Positions 16,363-25,209 of a stretch of 64,000 nt of DNA are shown in pieces. Source of the stretch: Halioxenophilus aromaticivorans. GTDB taxonomy: Bacteria; Pseudomonadota; Gammaproteobacteria; Pseudomonadales; Cellvibrionaceae. The position numbers were made by a program, and so were the translations under genes. Positions within the stretch are counted from its first letter, which is position 1, and every line of letters begins with the position of its first letter. The stretch is taken from NCBI RefSeq assembly GCF_042850945.1, contig NZ_AP031496.1, forward strand, positions 2,480,001 through 2,544,000. The letters are read 5' to 3'. Under the pieces are notes generated by a model. The model was not told the DNA's origin. It did not search any database and saw only the letters and a program-made list of their open reading frames with translations.

Positions 16363-17430
16363 ATGTCACAACAAACACCTGTCATAAGTGGGCCGGCCAT
16401 CGTCGACTTTGCCGGCACAGAGCTGACCGCGGAAGACCGTCGGGTACTATTGCACCCGGCGACTGCCGGGGTGATCCTGTTTAGCCGCAATATTGTCGAT
16501 GCCAATCAAGTTCGGCAGCTCTGCGCCCAGCTCAGATCGTTGCGGTCGGATCTCTTGATCTGTATGGATCAGGAAGGGGGTAGGGTTCAGCGCTTAAAAC
16601 AAGGCGTCGCTCGTATTCCCCCTATGGCAAAGTTGGGGCTTTTGTATCGCTCAGATCCTGCCGTGGCAATATCAACCGTCAAAGAGGTGGCCTGGTTATT
16701 GGCAAGGCAAATTAACGCCTTGGGTGTTGATTTGAGCTTTGCTCCAGTATTGGACCTAGACTCCAGTCACTGTGCAGCCATCGGCGATCGTTCGTTTGGC
16801 AACAGCGGCTCAATGGTGGCCCAGCTTGGTGCCGCATTTTGCGACGGCTTCAAAGAGGCGGGTATGGCTGCCGTCGGTAAACACTTCCCAGGCCACGGTA
16901 AGGTTGCCGCGGACAGCCATTACGAATTACCCATAGATTCGCGTCCTTTTGATGTTATCGCTAGTGATGATCTCGTTCCCTTCACCCATCTGTGTCGCTC
17001 GCATTTGCAAGCCGTTATGCCGGCGCACATTGTTTTTCCGGAAGTCCACGACAATGCGGTTGGTTTTTCGTCGGTTTGGTTGCAGGATATTCTTCGTCAG
17101 CAGTTGGGTTTTGCCGGGCTAATTTTTAGCGACGATTTAAGTATGGCAGCGGCACAATCCGGCGGTAGCTATTATGAGCGTGCCCAGTCTGCGCTTTCCG
17201 CCGGTTGCGATCTGCTTTTGGTGTGTAATAACCGAGAGGGGGCTGTGGAGGTTTTGGATAAGCTTGCTACAACCCAAATGTCTCAGGTGGCCTATCAAGC
17301 AAAGCTGGCCATGATAAACAAATCAAGTGCTACTCTTTCAGAGCAAGAAAGTGCTCGCCTTCAATCGGCCTTGGCTCTCGTTGAACAGGTTGCGCAGATC
17401 GATGATTGTGCGCCTAAAGCGCCACAGTAA
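16363..17430 (+). CDS. nagZ: Beta-N-acetylhexosaminidase NagZ
   Basis: 355 aa, single-domain cytoplasmic GH3 enzyme. Motifs: LICMDQEGGRVQRLK, AVGKHFPGHGKVAADSHYELP (family substrate loop with the catalytic His/Asp dyad) and FSDDLSM (nucleophile Asp). NagZ removes GlcNAc from GlcNAc-1,6-anhydroMurNAc peptides produced by transglycosylases such as Slt, recycling wall material and generating the signal for AmpC induction in some species. It is followed after 14 bp by mscS and then hpt, so it heads an operon. It is divergent from lexA over a 559-bp spacer. Confidence 0.96.
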   Translation: MSQQTPVISGPAIVDFAGTELTAEDRRVLLHPATAGVILFSRNIVDANQVRQLCAQLRSLRSDLLICMDQEGGRVQRLKQGVARIPPMAKLGLLYRSDPAVAISTVKEVAWLLARQINALGVDLSFAPVLDLDSSHCAAIGDRSFGNSGSMVAQLGAAFCDGFKEAGMAAVGKHFPGHGKVAADSHYELPIDSRPFDVIASDDLVPFTHLCRSHLQAVMPAHIVFPEVHDNAVGFSSVWLQDILRQQLGFAGLIFSDDLSMAAAQSGGSYYERAQSALSAGCDLLLVCNNREGAVEVLDKLATTQMSQVAYQAKLAMINKSSATLSEQESARLQSALALVEQVAQIDDCAPKAPQ

Positions 17431-17444
17431 ATAGGATCGTTTCG

Positions 17445-18539
17445 ATGGAGTTTTTAAAAGCGTATTTTGATCATTGGATGATGCAGACCTTTGTCATCAC
17501 GTTAATCACTTTTACCGTTGCATTTATTGTGCGGTTGATTCTTAAGCATCTTCTGAAAAAGACAAATATCACTCGGAACCTGTGGGACGATGGTTTTATC
17601 ACCGCCGCCATGGCCCCTATCAACATTGCTATTTTGTTGGTGGGCTTAGCGTTTGCCACGCAACCCTATCCAGAACAGGACGCTTCCTATTTACTGGAAA
17701 TCGTACCCCTGGTGCGCGAACTTGGTCTGATCCTTTTGCTGGCTTGGTTTTTGGTGCGGTTTATCAAACAGGCGGAAACTATTCTGGTAGCAGGCCAAAG
17801 CAACAAGGCTTCGGTGGATGAAACTACGGCTGCAGCAGTGAGCAAGTTACTGCGCATTTCGGTCATCGTTTCCTGTGTGTTGATCATTATGCAGTCTCTT
17901 GGCTACAGCGTATCCGGTGTGCTGGCCTTCGGTGGTATCGGTGGTATTGCGGTAGGCTTTGCAGCGAAAGACCTGTTATCCAATTTTTTTGGCGCGATCA
18001 TGATTCATCTTGATCGGCCTTTTAAAGTGGGCGATTGGGTGCGCTCTCCGGATAAAGAAATAGAGGGTACCGTGGAGTCTATCGGCTGGCGTTTAACCGT
18101 GATTCGTACCTTTGATAAGCGTCCTTTATACGTACCCAACGCAATTTTCACCCAGATTTCTGTTGAAAATCCATCGCGAATGACAAATCGTCGTATTTAC
18201 GAAACTATTGGTGTGCGTTATCAAGATGCGAAAAAACTGCCGCAGATCGTTGAACAAGTGAAAGCGATGTTGGCAGAGCATGAAGCAATTGACCATGACT
18301 TGGTTCAAATTGTGAACTTCAACAGTTTTGCGCCTAGCTCCCTCGACTTTTTTATTTATGTCTTGACAAAAACAACCCACTGGGTGACTTACCACCAAGT
18401 TAAGCAAGATGTGCTATTTAAAGTAATGTCGATTATTGAAAGTAATGGGGCAGAAATTGCCTTCCCAACATCCACTATACATATAAATAGCTTGCCAGAG
18501 CTGTCTAAACTGTCAAAGGAGTCTGCTCAAAGTGAATAA
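17445..18539 (+). CDS. MscS-family mechanosensitive channel
   Basis: 364 aa. The N-terminal half has about four hydrophobic helices (FVITLITFTVAFIVRLIL, INIAILLVGLAFATQ, LGLILLLAWFLVRFI, ISVIVSCVLIIMQSL). The pore helix VSGVLAFGGIGGIAVGFAAKDLLSNFFGAIM has the Gly/Ala pattern of MscS TM3, and it is followed by HLDRPFKVGDWVRS, the start of the beta domain. The cytoplasmic cage domain fills the rest. These inner-membrane channels release solutes on hypo-osmotic shock. It lies 14 bp after nagZ and overlaps hpt by 8 bp. A second MscS-type gene is at 48.0 kb. Confidence 0.92.
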   Translation: MEFLKAYFDHWMMQTFVITLITFTVAFIVRLILKHLLKKTNITRNLWDDGFITAAMAPINIAILLVGLAFATQPYPEQDASYLLEIVPLVRELGLILLLAWFLVRFIKQAETILVAGQSNKASVDETTAAAVSKLLRISVIVSCVLIIMQSLGYSVSGVLAFGGIGGIAVGFAAKDLLSNFFGAIMIHLDRPFKVGDWVRSPDKEIEGTVESIGWRLTVIRTFDKRPLYVPNAIFTQISVENPSRMTNRRIYETIGVRYQDAKKLPQIVEQVKAMLAEHEAIDHDLVQIVNFNSFAPSSLDFFIYVLTKTTHWVTYHQVKQDVLFKVMSIIESNGAEIAFPTSTIHINSLPELSKLSKESAQSE

Positions 18540-19095
18540 AAAAATAACTGCCTATGACGATGCAATGGCGATCTTTAAAAAATCTTCTGTGTTGTTATCG
18601 GAACAACAAGTCGATGCGTCCATTACAAAATTAGCTGCGCGTTTAAATGACGACTACAGCGAAAAAACACCACTTGTTCTTTGTGTAATGAACGGTGGGT
18701 TGATTGCTACGGCTAAACTCGTTAGTAAATTAACAATGCCGCTACAAATGGATTACATTCACGCGACTCGCTACGGCGACGAAGTGGTTGGACGAAAGTT
18801 AAATTGGATTGCGGAGCCTAAATCGAGCTTAAAGGGCAGGGATGTGATTTTGGTTGATGATATTTTGGATGAAGGGATAACGCTGCAATCGTTGGTTGAA
18901 TTTTGCCGTGCCGAGGGCGCGGCCTCGGTAAAGGCAGCTTTGTTGGTGAAAAAAAATCACGACCGATGTGTGGCTCCGGAGTTTGGAGATTATGTAGGGC
19001 TCGAGGTGCCAGACAAGTTTATATTTGGTTGTGGCATGGACTACAAAGGCTTTTTTAGAAACCTACCGGCAATATACGCGGTGGAAGATTCTTAA
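18532..19095 (+). CDS. hpt: Hypoxanthine-guanine phosphoribosyltransferase
   Basis: 187 aa from a GTG inside the mscS end (8-bp overlap suggests translational coupling). It has the HGPRT substrate loop VLCVMNGGLIATAKL, DYIHATRYGDEVVG and the PRPP-binding motif DVILVDDILDEGITL. A C-terminal purine-binding segment, PDKFIFGCGMDYKGFFRNLP, completes the fold. It converts hypoxanthine and guanine with PRPP to IMP and GMP in the cytoplasm for purine salvage. Confidence 0.93.
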   Translation: MNKKITAYDDAMAIFKKSSVLLSEQQVDASITKLAARLNDDYSEKTPLVLCVMNGGLIATAKLVSKLTMPLQMDYIHATRYGDEVVGRKLNWIAEPKSSLKGRDVILVDDILDEGITLQSLVEFCRAEGAASVKAALLVKKNHDRCVAPEFGDYVGLEVPDKFIFGCGMDYKGFFRNLPAIYAVEDS

Positions 19096-19124
19096 TAACG
19101 ATTTTCTTTTGCGGCTCTTTTTGG

Positions 19125-19147
19125 CGGCAACCTCAGGGTTGCCGTTT
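19125..19147 (+). terminator. Terminator after hpt
   Basis: CGGCAACC (19125-19132), loop TCAG and GGTTGCCG (19137-19144) form an 8-bp perfect stem followed by TTTCGCTTT, ending the nagZ-mscS-hpt operon. Confidence 0.75.
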
Positions 19148-19665
19148 CGCTTTGTGGGGTAATGACTTTACCGGTTAAGGTGGCGGTAGTTGAATTGGCA
19201 ATGGGAAAGTTATTTTGTGATCAATCAGTGAAATTCGTAATAATAAATAAAAAACTACTGTTAAATTTATGATGACTTACGCGATATGCGAAAATAATTT
19301 CACCTACGATTAAAAAAGCTGGTACCTAAAACCACATTTAGGTTGTCTAAATTAGTGTAAAGCAATAATGTTTTTACTCATCAGTCAATCAATCTCTGAG
19401 GGCTCCTGCAAACGTTGTTCAGATTCAAAATAGTGGTTACTTTACAGTCCTGTTATTTCGAATGGTTTGGTGGTTTTAATACTTTAATTCGATTTCTTTT
19501 AAAATTCTCCAGTCTCGAGCAACACCCTCCGGGTTCATTTGTTTGGCTTTTGGCGTCGCAATTCCGCTTTGCGAATAACGAACTTGGTGTGACCAGGTAG
19601 GGAATGATCTGAGTATTACATTGCTTTGGTTGTTTTCTTTAATACTAATAACGGGGTGTAAAATA
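19148..19665 (+). other. AT-rich leader region of the cold shock gene
   Basis: No gene seen. TTGTCT (19343-19348) and TAATGT (19366-19371) with a 17-bp gap could be a weak promoter. If so, the cold shock mRNA would have a leader of about 290 nt, in line with the long temperature-sensing leaders of cspA genes. Confidence 0.3.
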
Positions 19666-19887
19666 ATGGCAACTAGAGATCGCGGGACTGTTAAGTGGTT
19701 CAACAATGCAAGAGGCTACGGCTTTATTACTTTATCTGAGGCGGGTGATGATGTGTTTGTACACTATCGCAACATCACCGGCAGCGGTTATAAATCTCTG
19801 AATGAAGGTCAACTGGTGGAGTTTGATCTTTTGAAAGGAGATAAAGGTTTGCAGGCCGACAACGTGGTGAGTGTGGCCACAAATTAA
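19666..19887 (+). CDS. Cold shock domain protein
   Basis: 73 aa, one cold shock domain. It starts at the ATG at 19666 (MATRDRGTVKWF) with GGGGTG upstream. RNP1 is GYGFITL and RNP2 is VFVHY, the two single-stranded nucleic acid binding motifs. Such proteins melt RNA secondary structure or act as antiterminators. The middle is slightly unusual (YRNITGSGYKSLNEGQ, where typical CspA has S-I-x-x-x-G-F). It is monocistronic with its own terminator. Confidence 0.95.
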   Translation: MATRDRGTVKWFNNARGYGFITLSEAGDDVFVHYRNITGSGYKSLNEGQLVEFDLLKGDKGLQADNVVSVATN

Positions 19888-19894
19888 AAATGAG

Positions 19895-19926
19895 CACCCG
19901 CTTCTGGTGGGGCGGGTGGTATTTTT
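19895..19926 (+). terminator. Terminator after the cold shock gene
   Basis: CACCCGC (19895-19901) pairs with GCGGGTG (19912-19918) across a 10-base loop, followed by GTATTTTT. Confidence 0.8.
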
Positions 19927-20463
19927 CTCGTTTGGTTCAATTAATCGCTTAGTCGCTGGCTCTTAACGAAGCGAGTGCCCTTGTAGTTACTGCGCTGGTT
20001 TTTGAAGTTTGGGTAGCGTATGCAGCGTCAGAGCGCGTGCTGGATTCCTCGTTCTAAAGGCTAACAGCTTAGCGATTGCCGATGGTGTTGCGTATTGTCC
20101 AAAGAGTCATACGGCCTCGGTTGGGGTAACGCTCGCTAAGCTCTGGTGGCCTGCACTAGGTAGGTGTACAAGTAGTTGGCATGCTGAGTCGCTTGGCATG
20201 TTGAGTATGCGTAAGAGCGGCCTTTAAGGTCATGGCTTTAGGCGGCTGAACTTAGGCTTCAAATAACTACGGCTATCAATCCCAAAAGTCTCTCAGCTCC
20301 TTTCAACTCTTTGTTTCCTCCTTTGAGTTTCCCGGACTAGCCAGTTTTGTAGTGCGAAAAGTTGATATCAACCAGATGCGTGCTGTTATTGAGTGGCCTT
20401 GGCCAACTGTCCCTATTGGTTTTCCGGTTAGTCACTGCGCTGGCCTTTGACGCTTTTGCTCGA
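19927..20463. other. Intergenic region without a recognised gene
   Basis: About 540 bp between the cold shock terminator and the csiV stop. The only longer ORF (20009-20227, plus) has no recognisable features. A short imperfect repeat, AGTTACTGCGCTGGTTTTTGA near 19986 and AGTCACTGCGCTGGCCTTTGA near 20431, flanks the stretch, which might reflect an old insertion. Confidence 0.4.
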
Positions 20464-21498
20464 TTAATTGCCGTCGTTCAACGCTGGCCCCGGCATCTCT
20501 TCGGTGTTGCTGGCGGTAGGATCCCACTCGGTGACTTTGGCGATGATGCCCATTGCGGGGTGATCAATATAGTGCAGCTCGTCGGTTCTAAGCTTGCGGG
20601 ATTGATGGTTGAAAATAATGTTATCAATGATGTACGCGGGACCTTTTATCTCGCTACTGGAGAAGTTGCTGTCCAATCCGAACTGGCTGGTGGAGGTGTT
20701 TGCGCTGGATGTGTCTGTTAGCCACCCCTCGGAAGAATATTCCAGTGCTTCTGGAGTGCCTTCAACACCAATTTCGCTCCCAGGCACGTCGGGCAAGGCT
20801 GGCCACTTGGTGTAGCCGCTTTGCTGGCCGTAGTTGGGGTAGAACTGCGTCATCCATAAATTAGTTTGTAAATGCAGGTACCTAGAAACCTTCAGCGCTA
20901 CCGTACCCTCCAGCTCGTGGTGATCTTCAAATGCATCACCACCAACCATCACTACTGGTCTAGTATCCTCACTGTCATAGGCTGGTTGTCGCCAAGCAAC
21001 GTGTTTTAAAACGCGATATTTGCTGTTGCGCTCCAGGGTTTCGACCAGTGTGTTTAGGCTGTGCTGATCACTGGAAAGCTCAGTAAATGGCTCGGTTGTG
21101 ACAGGTTCGCTACTTGGCACGCCGCCATCAATCGATGCCTGGTCTAGCGCCTCTGGTTGCGTGCCAACGTATTCCTTTGGCTGGTTTGTTGGTGACTCAA
21201 CCGGGGCTTGCGATTCAAGTTCGTCGCTGGTTTCGGCGCCTTCCTTTGGGGAGGGCTGCAGTGTGGTAGTGCCCAGTGGGTAGGCCAGTACGATGTCACT
21301 TGGCCAGCTTTCTTGGGCGTCGACCTCATTGAGCGTTTGGGAAAAAACGATCAATTCAATCTGGTACCAAGGGGTTTGCTCGCCGCTATCGGCATCGCTC
21401 TGTGCTAGGCTGGCTTGAGCCATGGATGCGATGGCCAAGCCAACCAATGATTTTACAAATCGTGCTTTTCGTACGTGGTTGTGGTGGGATCGCGTCAT
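20464..21498 (-). CDS. CsiV-family periplasmic protein
   Basis: 344 aa. An N-terminal signal peptide (KSLVGLAIASMAQASLAQ) is followed by PWYQIELIVFSQ, the start of the CsiV family, a long Pro/Glu/Ser/Thr-rich acidic linker, then a beta-rich C-terminal half (TVALKVSRYLHLQTNLWM, YIIDNIIFNHQSRKLRTDELHYIDHPAMGI). CsiV proteins are reported as periplasmic peptidoglycan-associated proteins required with LpoA/PBP1A. The gene starts 1 bp after the mfd stop, so the two are cotranscribed, an arrangement I recall from other gammaproteobacteria. Confidence 0.8.
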   Translation of the reverse strand: MTRSHHNHVRKARFVKSLVGLAIASMAQASLAQSDADSGEQTPWYQIELIVFSQTLNEVDAQESWPSDIVLAYPLGTTTLQPSPKEGAETSDELESQAPVESPTNQPKEYVGTQPEALDQASIDGGVPSSEPVTTEPFTELSSDQHSLNTLVETLERNSKYRVLKHVAWRQPAYDSEDTRPVVMVGGDAFEDHHELEGTVALKVSRYLHLQTNLWMTQFYPNYGQQSGYTKWPALPDVPGSEIGVEGTPEALEYSSEGWLTDTSSANTSTSQFGLDSNFSSSEIKGPAYIIDNIIFNHQSRKLRTDELHYIDHPAMGIIAKVTEWDPTASNTEEMPGPALNDGN

Positions 21499-21499
21499 T

Positions 21500-24400
21500 T
21501 TATTTACTCTGCAAGGTTTGCATTAACTGCTCAGCCTGTTCCAATTTAGCGTGGGCATCGGACATTTCAACGCGGTATTTTAGCTTGTTGGCGCCGTCTA
21601 AAGCGTAGCGCTGGGGCTGTTTTTGCACCAGATTTACAATTTTCATTGGGTCTATGCTGGTTTCTTTCTGAAATTCAATTTTAATCTGTTCGTTGTTGGC
21701 TTCAATCTTACCGATGCCCAGTTGTTCGGCTTTTAAGCGCAGATTGGTCACTCGGATAAGGTTTTTGGTTGGCTCCGGTAGGCTGCCAAAACGGTCGATG
21801 ATTTCCACCTGCAGGTCGAATATCTCCTGTTCATTGGTGGTATTGGCCAAGCGCTTGTACAGTAACAGGCGCTGATTAACATCCGGTAAATAGTCGTCTG
21901 GTATTAAGGCGGAGATACGCAGGTTAATATCGGTTTGCTCGTCGTTTTCGAGTTTGGCTTCTGCCAGCTTGCCAGATTTAATGGCTTTGACGGCTCTGTC
22001 TAGCATGTCCATGTAAAGCGAGAAGCCAACGTGCTGTATTTGTCCGCTTTGTTCTTCGCCCAGTAGCTCGCCGGCGCCACGTATTTCCAGATCGTGTGTG
22101 GCTAGAGTAAAGCCAGAGCCCAGCTCCGTGGCGACACTGATGGCTTCCAAACGTTTGCTGGCATCGGAGCTGAGTTTTTTCTCTGGCGGGGTGAGTAGAT
22201 AGGCGTAGGCTTGGTGGTGGGAACGTCCCACTCGGCCGCGTAGCTGGTGCAACTGAGCCAAGCCAAACTTGTCAGCTCGCTCGATGATAATGGTGTTGGC
22301 GTTGGGTATGTCTAACCCCGTTTCGATAATGGTTGTGGCTACCAATACATTGAATCGCTTGTGATAGAAGTCGTTCATCACGCCTTCCAGTTCACGCTCA
22401 CGCATTTGGCCGTGGCCAATGCCGACTCGTGCCTCGGGCACCAACACCTGTAAATCGGCCGCGGTTTTGTCGATGCTTTTGACATCATTATGCAGGTAGT
22501 ACACCTGGCCGCCGCGCAAAATTTCGCGTAGCACGGCTTCTTTAACTAAGCTCGATTGCTTCTCTTGTACAAAGGTCTTTACGGCTAAGCGCTTGGCCGG
22601 CGCAGTGGCGATAATGGATAGATCGCGCACGCCCTGCATGGACATATTGAGTGTGCGCGGGATGGGTGTGGCGGTTAGTGCCAGCACATCGATTTCCGCT
22701 CGCAGCGATTTAAAGCGTTCTTTCTGGCGCACGCCAAAGCGATGCTCTTCATCGATAATGACTAGGCCTAGATCGTTGTACTTTACGTCGCCCTGGATCA
22801 GCTTATGAGTACCAATAATAATGTCTACTTTGCCGTCTTTGAGTTCGGCTAAAGTGGCGTTGATTTGGCTGGTACTTTGGAAGCGAGACAGCAAGCCTAC
22901 TTTTACTGGCCACTGGGCAAAGCGGTCGGTGAAATTATCGTAATGCTGTTGGGCGAGTAGGGTGGTGGGTACCATCAAAGCAACCTGCTTGCCGGCAATG
23001 GCAGCAATAAACGCCGCTCGGATGGCAACTTCGGTTTTACCAAAACCCACATCCCCACACACCAGTCGGTCCATGGGTTGCGCTGAACCCATATCCGCAA
23101 TAACGGCATCTATGGCAGATTGTTGATCTTCGGTTTCCTGGTAAGGAAAGCTCTTGGCGAATTGTTGGTACAGCTCTTTTGAGTAGTCGAAGGCCTTGCC
23201 TTTCTTGGCGGCCCGCAGGGCGTAAACATTCAACAGTTCGGCGGCCACATCGCGGACTTTCTCCGCCGCTTTTTGCTTGGCTTTGCTCCATGCATCGGTC
23301 CCCAGTTTGTGCAGCGGGGCCTGTTGCTCGTCGGCGCCACCGTAGCGGCTGATCATGTGCAGATTGGCCACTGGGACGTACAGTTTCGCTTGATCAGCGT
23401 ATTCAAGGGTTAGAAATTCGTTAGCTTGGCCATCGATATCGATGATTTGTAAGCCTCGATATCGGCCAACGCCGTGCTCGAGATGCACCACCGGTGAATC
23501 CAAAGACAACTCGGTTAAATGCTTGATCACCTGTTCTGTGGCATCAATCTGCTTTTTGCGCCGCCGCAAAGGCGTTGCCCGGGTGCCGTAAAGATCGGCT
23601 TCGCCCACTAAAGCGATGGTGTGGCCATCACCGGCTGTGAGCTGAAATCCTTTTTCGATTGGGCAAACGGTGATCAGTTGTTCCCCAGGATGTTCAAAAA
23701 TCGCATTGTAGTTCGCTACAGCAGCAACTTTGTTCCTTCCTTTATTCAATTGCTCTAACAGGATTTCTTGTCGGCCTTGGGTATCGGCACAAATGAGAAC
23801 AGTGGCATCGGATTGGCTCAAAAAGGTGTGGAGGTTGGCCAGGGGTTTATTAGAGTGCTGATCGGCGGTGAGGTTGGGCAGTGGTTGCACCTGTGCTGCC
23901 ACCCCGGAGTCGGTCTCTGGCCGCATCTTGGTATGCTCAACCTGCTTTAACAGGGCGAACACTTGATCTGAGGCGAGATAAATTTTGTTCGGTGCTAGTA
24001 GAGGCCGTTTGGGGTCGACATTAAGATTCTCAAAACGGGCGGTTATCTCGGACCAAAATGACTCTCCAGCATTGGGCAGGTCACCATAGCTATAAATCTG
24101 CGCGCCTTCGCCGATGTAATCAAACAGCGTTTCAAGTTGCTCAAAAAATAGCGGTAGGTAGTACTCGATACCCGGTGGAGAAATGCCTTCGCAAACATCT
24201 TGGTAAATAGGGCAGCTTTTGTGGTCGACATCGAATTGCGAATGCCACTGGTCGCGGAATCGTTTGATGCCTTGATCATCCAGTGGGAACTCGTGGGCCG
24301 GCAACAGCTTAATTTCGTTGATGTTGTCGATGGTGATTTGAGTGCTGGGGTTGAAAGTCCGAATGGTTTCAATTTCGTCATCGAAGAGATCAATTCGATA

Positions 24401-24946
24401 GGGCGTATTAGAGCCCATAGCGAAAATATCCACCAATGCACCGCGCACGGCGTATTCGCCATGCTCCATGACCGTGTCCACCCGGTGATATCCAGCGCTA
24501 TCTAACCGCACGCAGACAGACTCAATGTCTAGTCGATGGTCTTTGGCCAGTATCAGACTGTGAGCGTCCACATACCCTCGGGGCGGCAAGCGCACCATTA
24601 ACAGAGAAAACGGCACTACCAAAATAAAGCTGTTGGCCGCTGATAGCTTAAAAAGCGCCTCCAGTCGATCCGAGATGATGTCTGCGTGGGGTGAGAAGTG
24701 ATCGTAGGGCAGCGTTTCCCAGTCTGGGAAGTGGATAATCTCGGGGCACTGGCTGTCACCCTGGGCGTAGCTGCGCAGTTCTTGCTCAAATTGAAGGGCG
24801 GAGCGGTTGTCAGTGGTGACTACCAGGTGTGCGCCTTTATTACGACGCACGGCGTGATAGAACGTCAGGGCGGCGGCGCTAGGTGACAAGTTGCCCCAAA
24901 TGGACGACTGAGGGCTGTAGTGTGGCGGCTCGAGGGGTGAAAACAT
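21500..24946 (-). CDS. mfd: Transcription-repair coupling factor Mfd
   Basis: 1148 aa, full length. The N-terminal UvrB-like module begins ~residue 10 and the RNA polymerase interaction domain lies near 480-550 (VVHLEHGVGRYRGL). The RecG-like translocase has Walker A CGDVGFGKTEVA, motif II IDEEHRFGV, motif III ALTATPIPRTLNM and motif VI QLRGRVGRS. The TRCF domain is at the C-terminus. Mfd pushes stalled RNA polymerase off lesions and recruits UvrA. It is followed by csiV and divergent from the GAPDH gene, the mfd-gap neighbourhood known from Pseudomonas. Confidence 0.97.
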   Translation of the reverse strand: MFSPLEPPHYSPQSSIWGNLSPSAAALTFYHAVRRNKGAHLVVTTDNRSALQFEQELRSYAQGDSQCPEIIHFPDWETLPYDHFSPHADIISDRLEALFKLSAANSFILVVPFSLLMVRLPPRGYVDAHSLILAKDHRLDIESVCVRLDSAGYHRVDTVMEHGEYAVRGALVDIFAMGSNTPYRIDLFDDEIETIRTFNPSTQITIDNINEIKLLPAHEFPLDDQGIKRFRDQWHSQFDVDHKSCPIYQDVCEGISPPGIEYYLPLFFEQLETLFDYIGEGAQIYSYGDLPNAGESFWSEITARFENLNVDPKRPLLAPNKIYLASDQVFALLKQVEHTKMRPETDSGVAAQVQPLPNLTADQHSNKPLANLHTFLSQSDATVLICADTQGRQEILLEQLNKGRNKVAAVANYNAIFEHPGEQLITVCPIEKGFQLTAGDGHTIALVGEADLYGTRATPLRRRKKQIDATEQVIKHLTELSLDSPVVHLEHGVGRYRGLQIIDIDGQANEFLTLEYADQAKLYVPVANLHMISRYGGADEQQAPLHKLGTDAWSKAKQKAAEKVRDVAAELLNVYALRAAKKGKAFDYSKELYQQFAKSFPYQETEDQQSAIDAVIADMGSAQPMDRLVCGDVGFGKTEVAIRAAFIAAIAGKQVALMVPTTLLAQQHYDNFTDRFAQWPVKVGLLSRFQSTSQINATLAELKDGKVDIIIGTHKLIQGDVKYNDLGLVIIDEEHRFGVRQKERFKSLRAEIDVLALTATPIPRTLNMSMQGVRDLSIIATAPAKRLAVKTFVQEKQSSLVKEAVLREILRGGQVYYLHNDVKSIDKTAADLQVLVPEARVGIGHGQMRERELEGVMNDFYHKRFNVLVATTIIETGLDIPNANTIIIERADKFGLAQLHQLRGRVGRSHHQAYAYLLTPPEKKLSSDASKRLEAISVATELGSGFTLATHDLEIRGAGELLGEEQSGQIQHVGFSLYMDMLDRAVKAIKSGKLAEAKLENDEQTDINLRISALIPDDYLPDVNQRLLLYKRLANTTNEQEIFDLQVEIIDRFGSLPEPTKNLIRVTNLRLKAEQLGIGKIEANNEQIKIEFQKETSIDPMKIVNLVQKQPQRYALDGANKLKYRVEMSDAHAKLEQAEQLMQTLQSK

Positions 24947-25209
24947 ATCGAGTCAAAATTCTCTATGGCGCAAAAGTGCGGGCATTGTAGCGATGAATGC
25001 GCAGGAATCGAAGTGGCTATATGCCTCGTCATCACAAAATGATAGGCGGTTCCATTCTACCAATTGCTGAGTATATACGGCGGTTGCGCAGCAGCAGTGA
25101 TGCCGGGATAATGGCGCCCTCGTTGCTGTGCAGCATCTGGGCGTGCGGCGGCGGCGAGACAATTCGTACCTTTATCAATCAACAAAATATATAGAAAAGG
25201 TGTATTCAA

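Noticed and set aside
20009..20227. Plus-strand ORF of 72 codons after the cold shock gene
   Set aside because: No ribosome site, no recognisable sequence features, and codon use looks random.
24953..25162. Possible small gene in the mfd-gap spacer
   Set aside because: The Arg/Cys-rich frame has no ribosome site and the 263-bp spacer is better read as the divergent promoter region.
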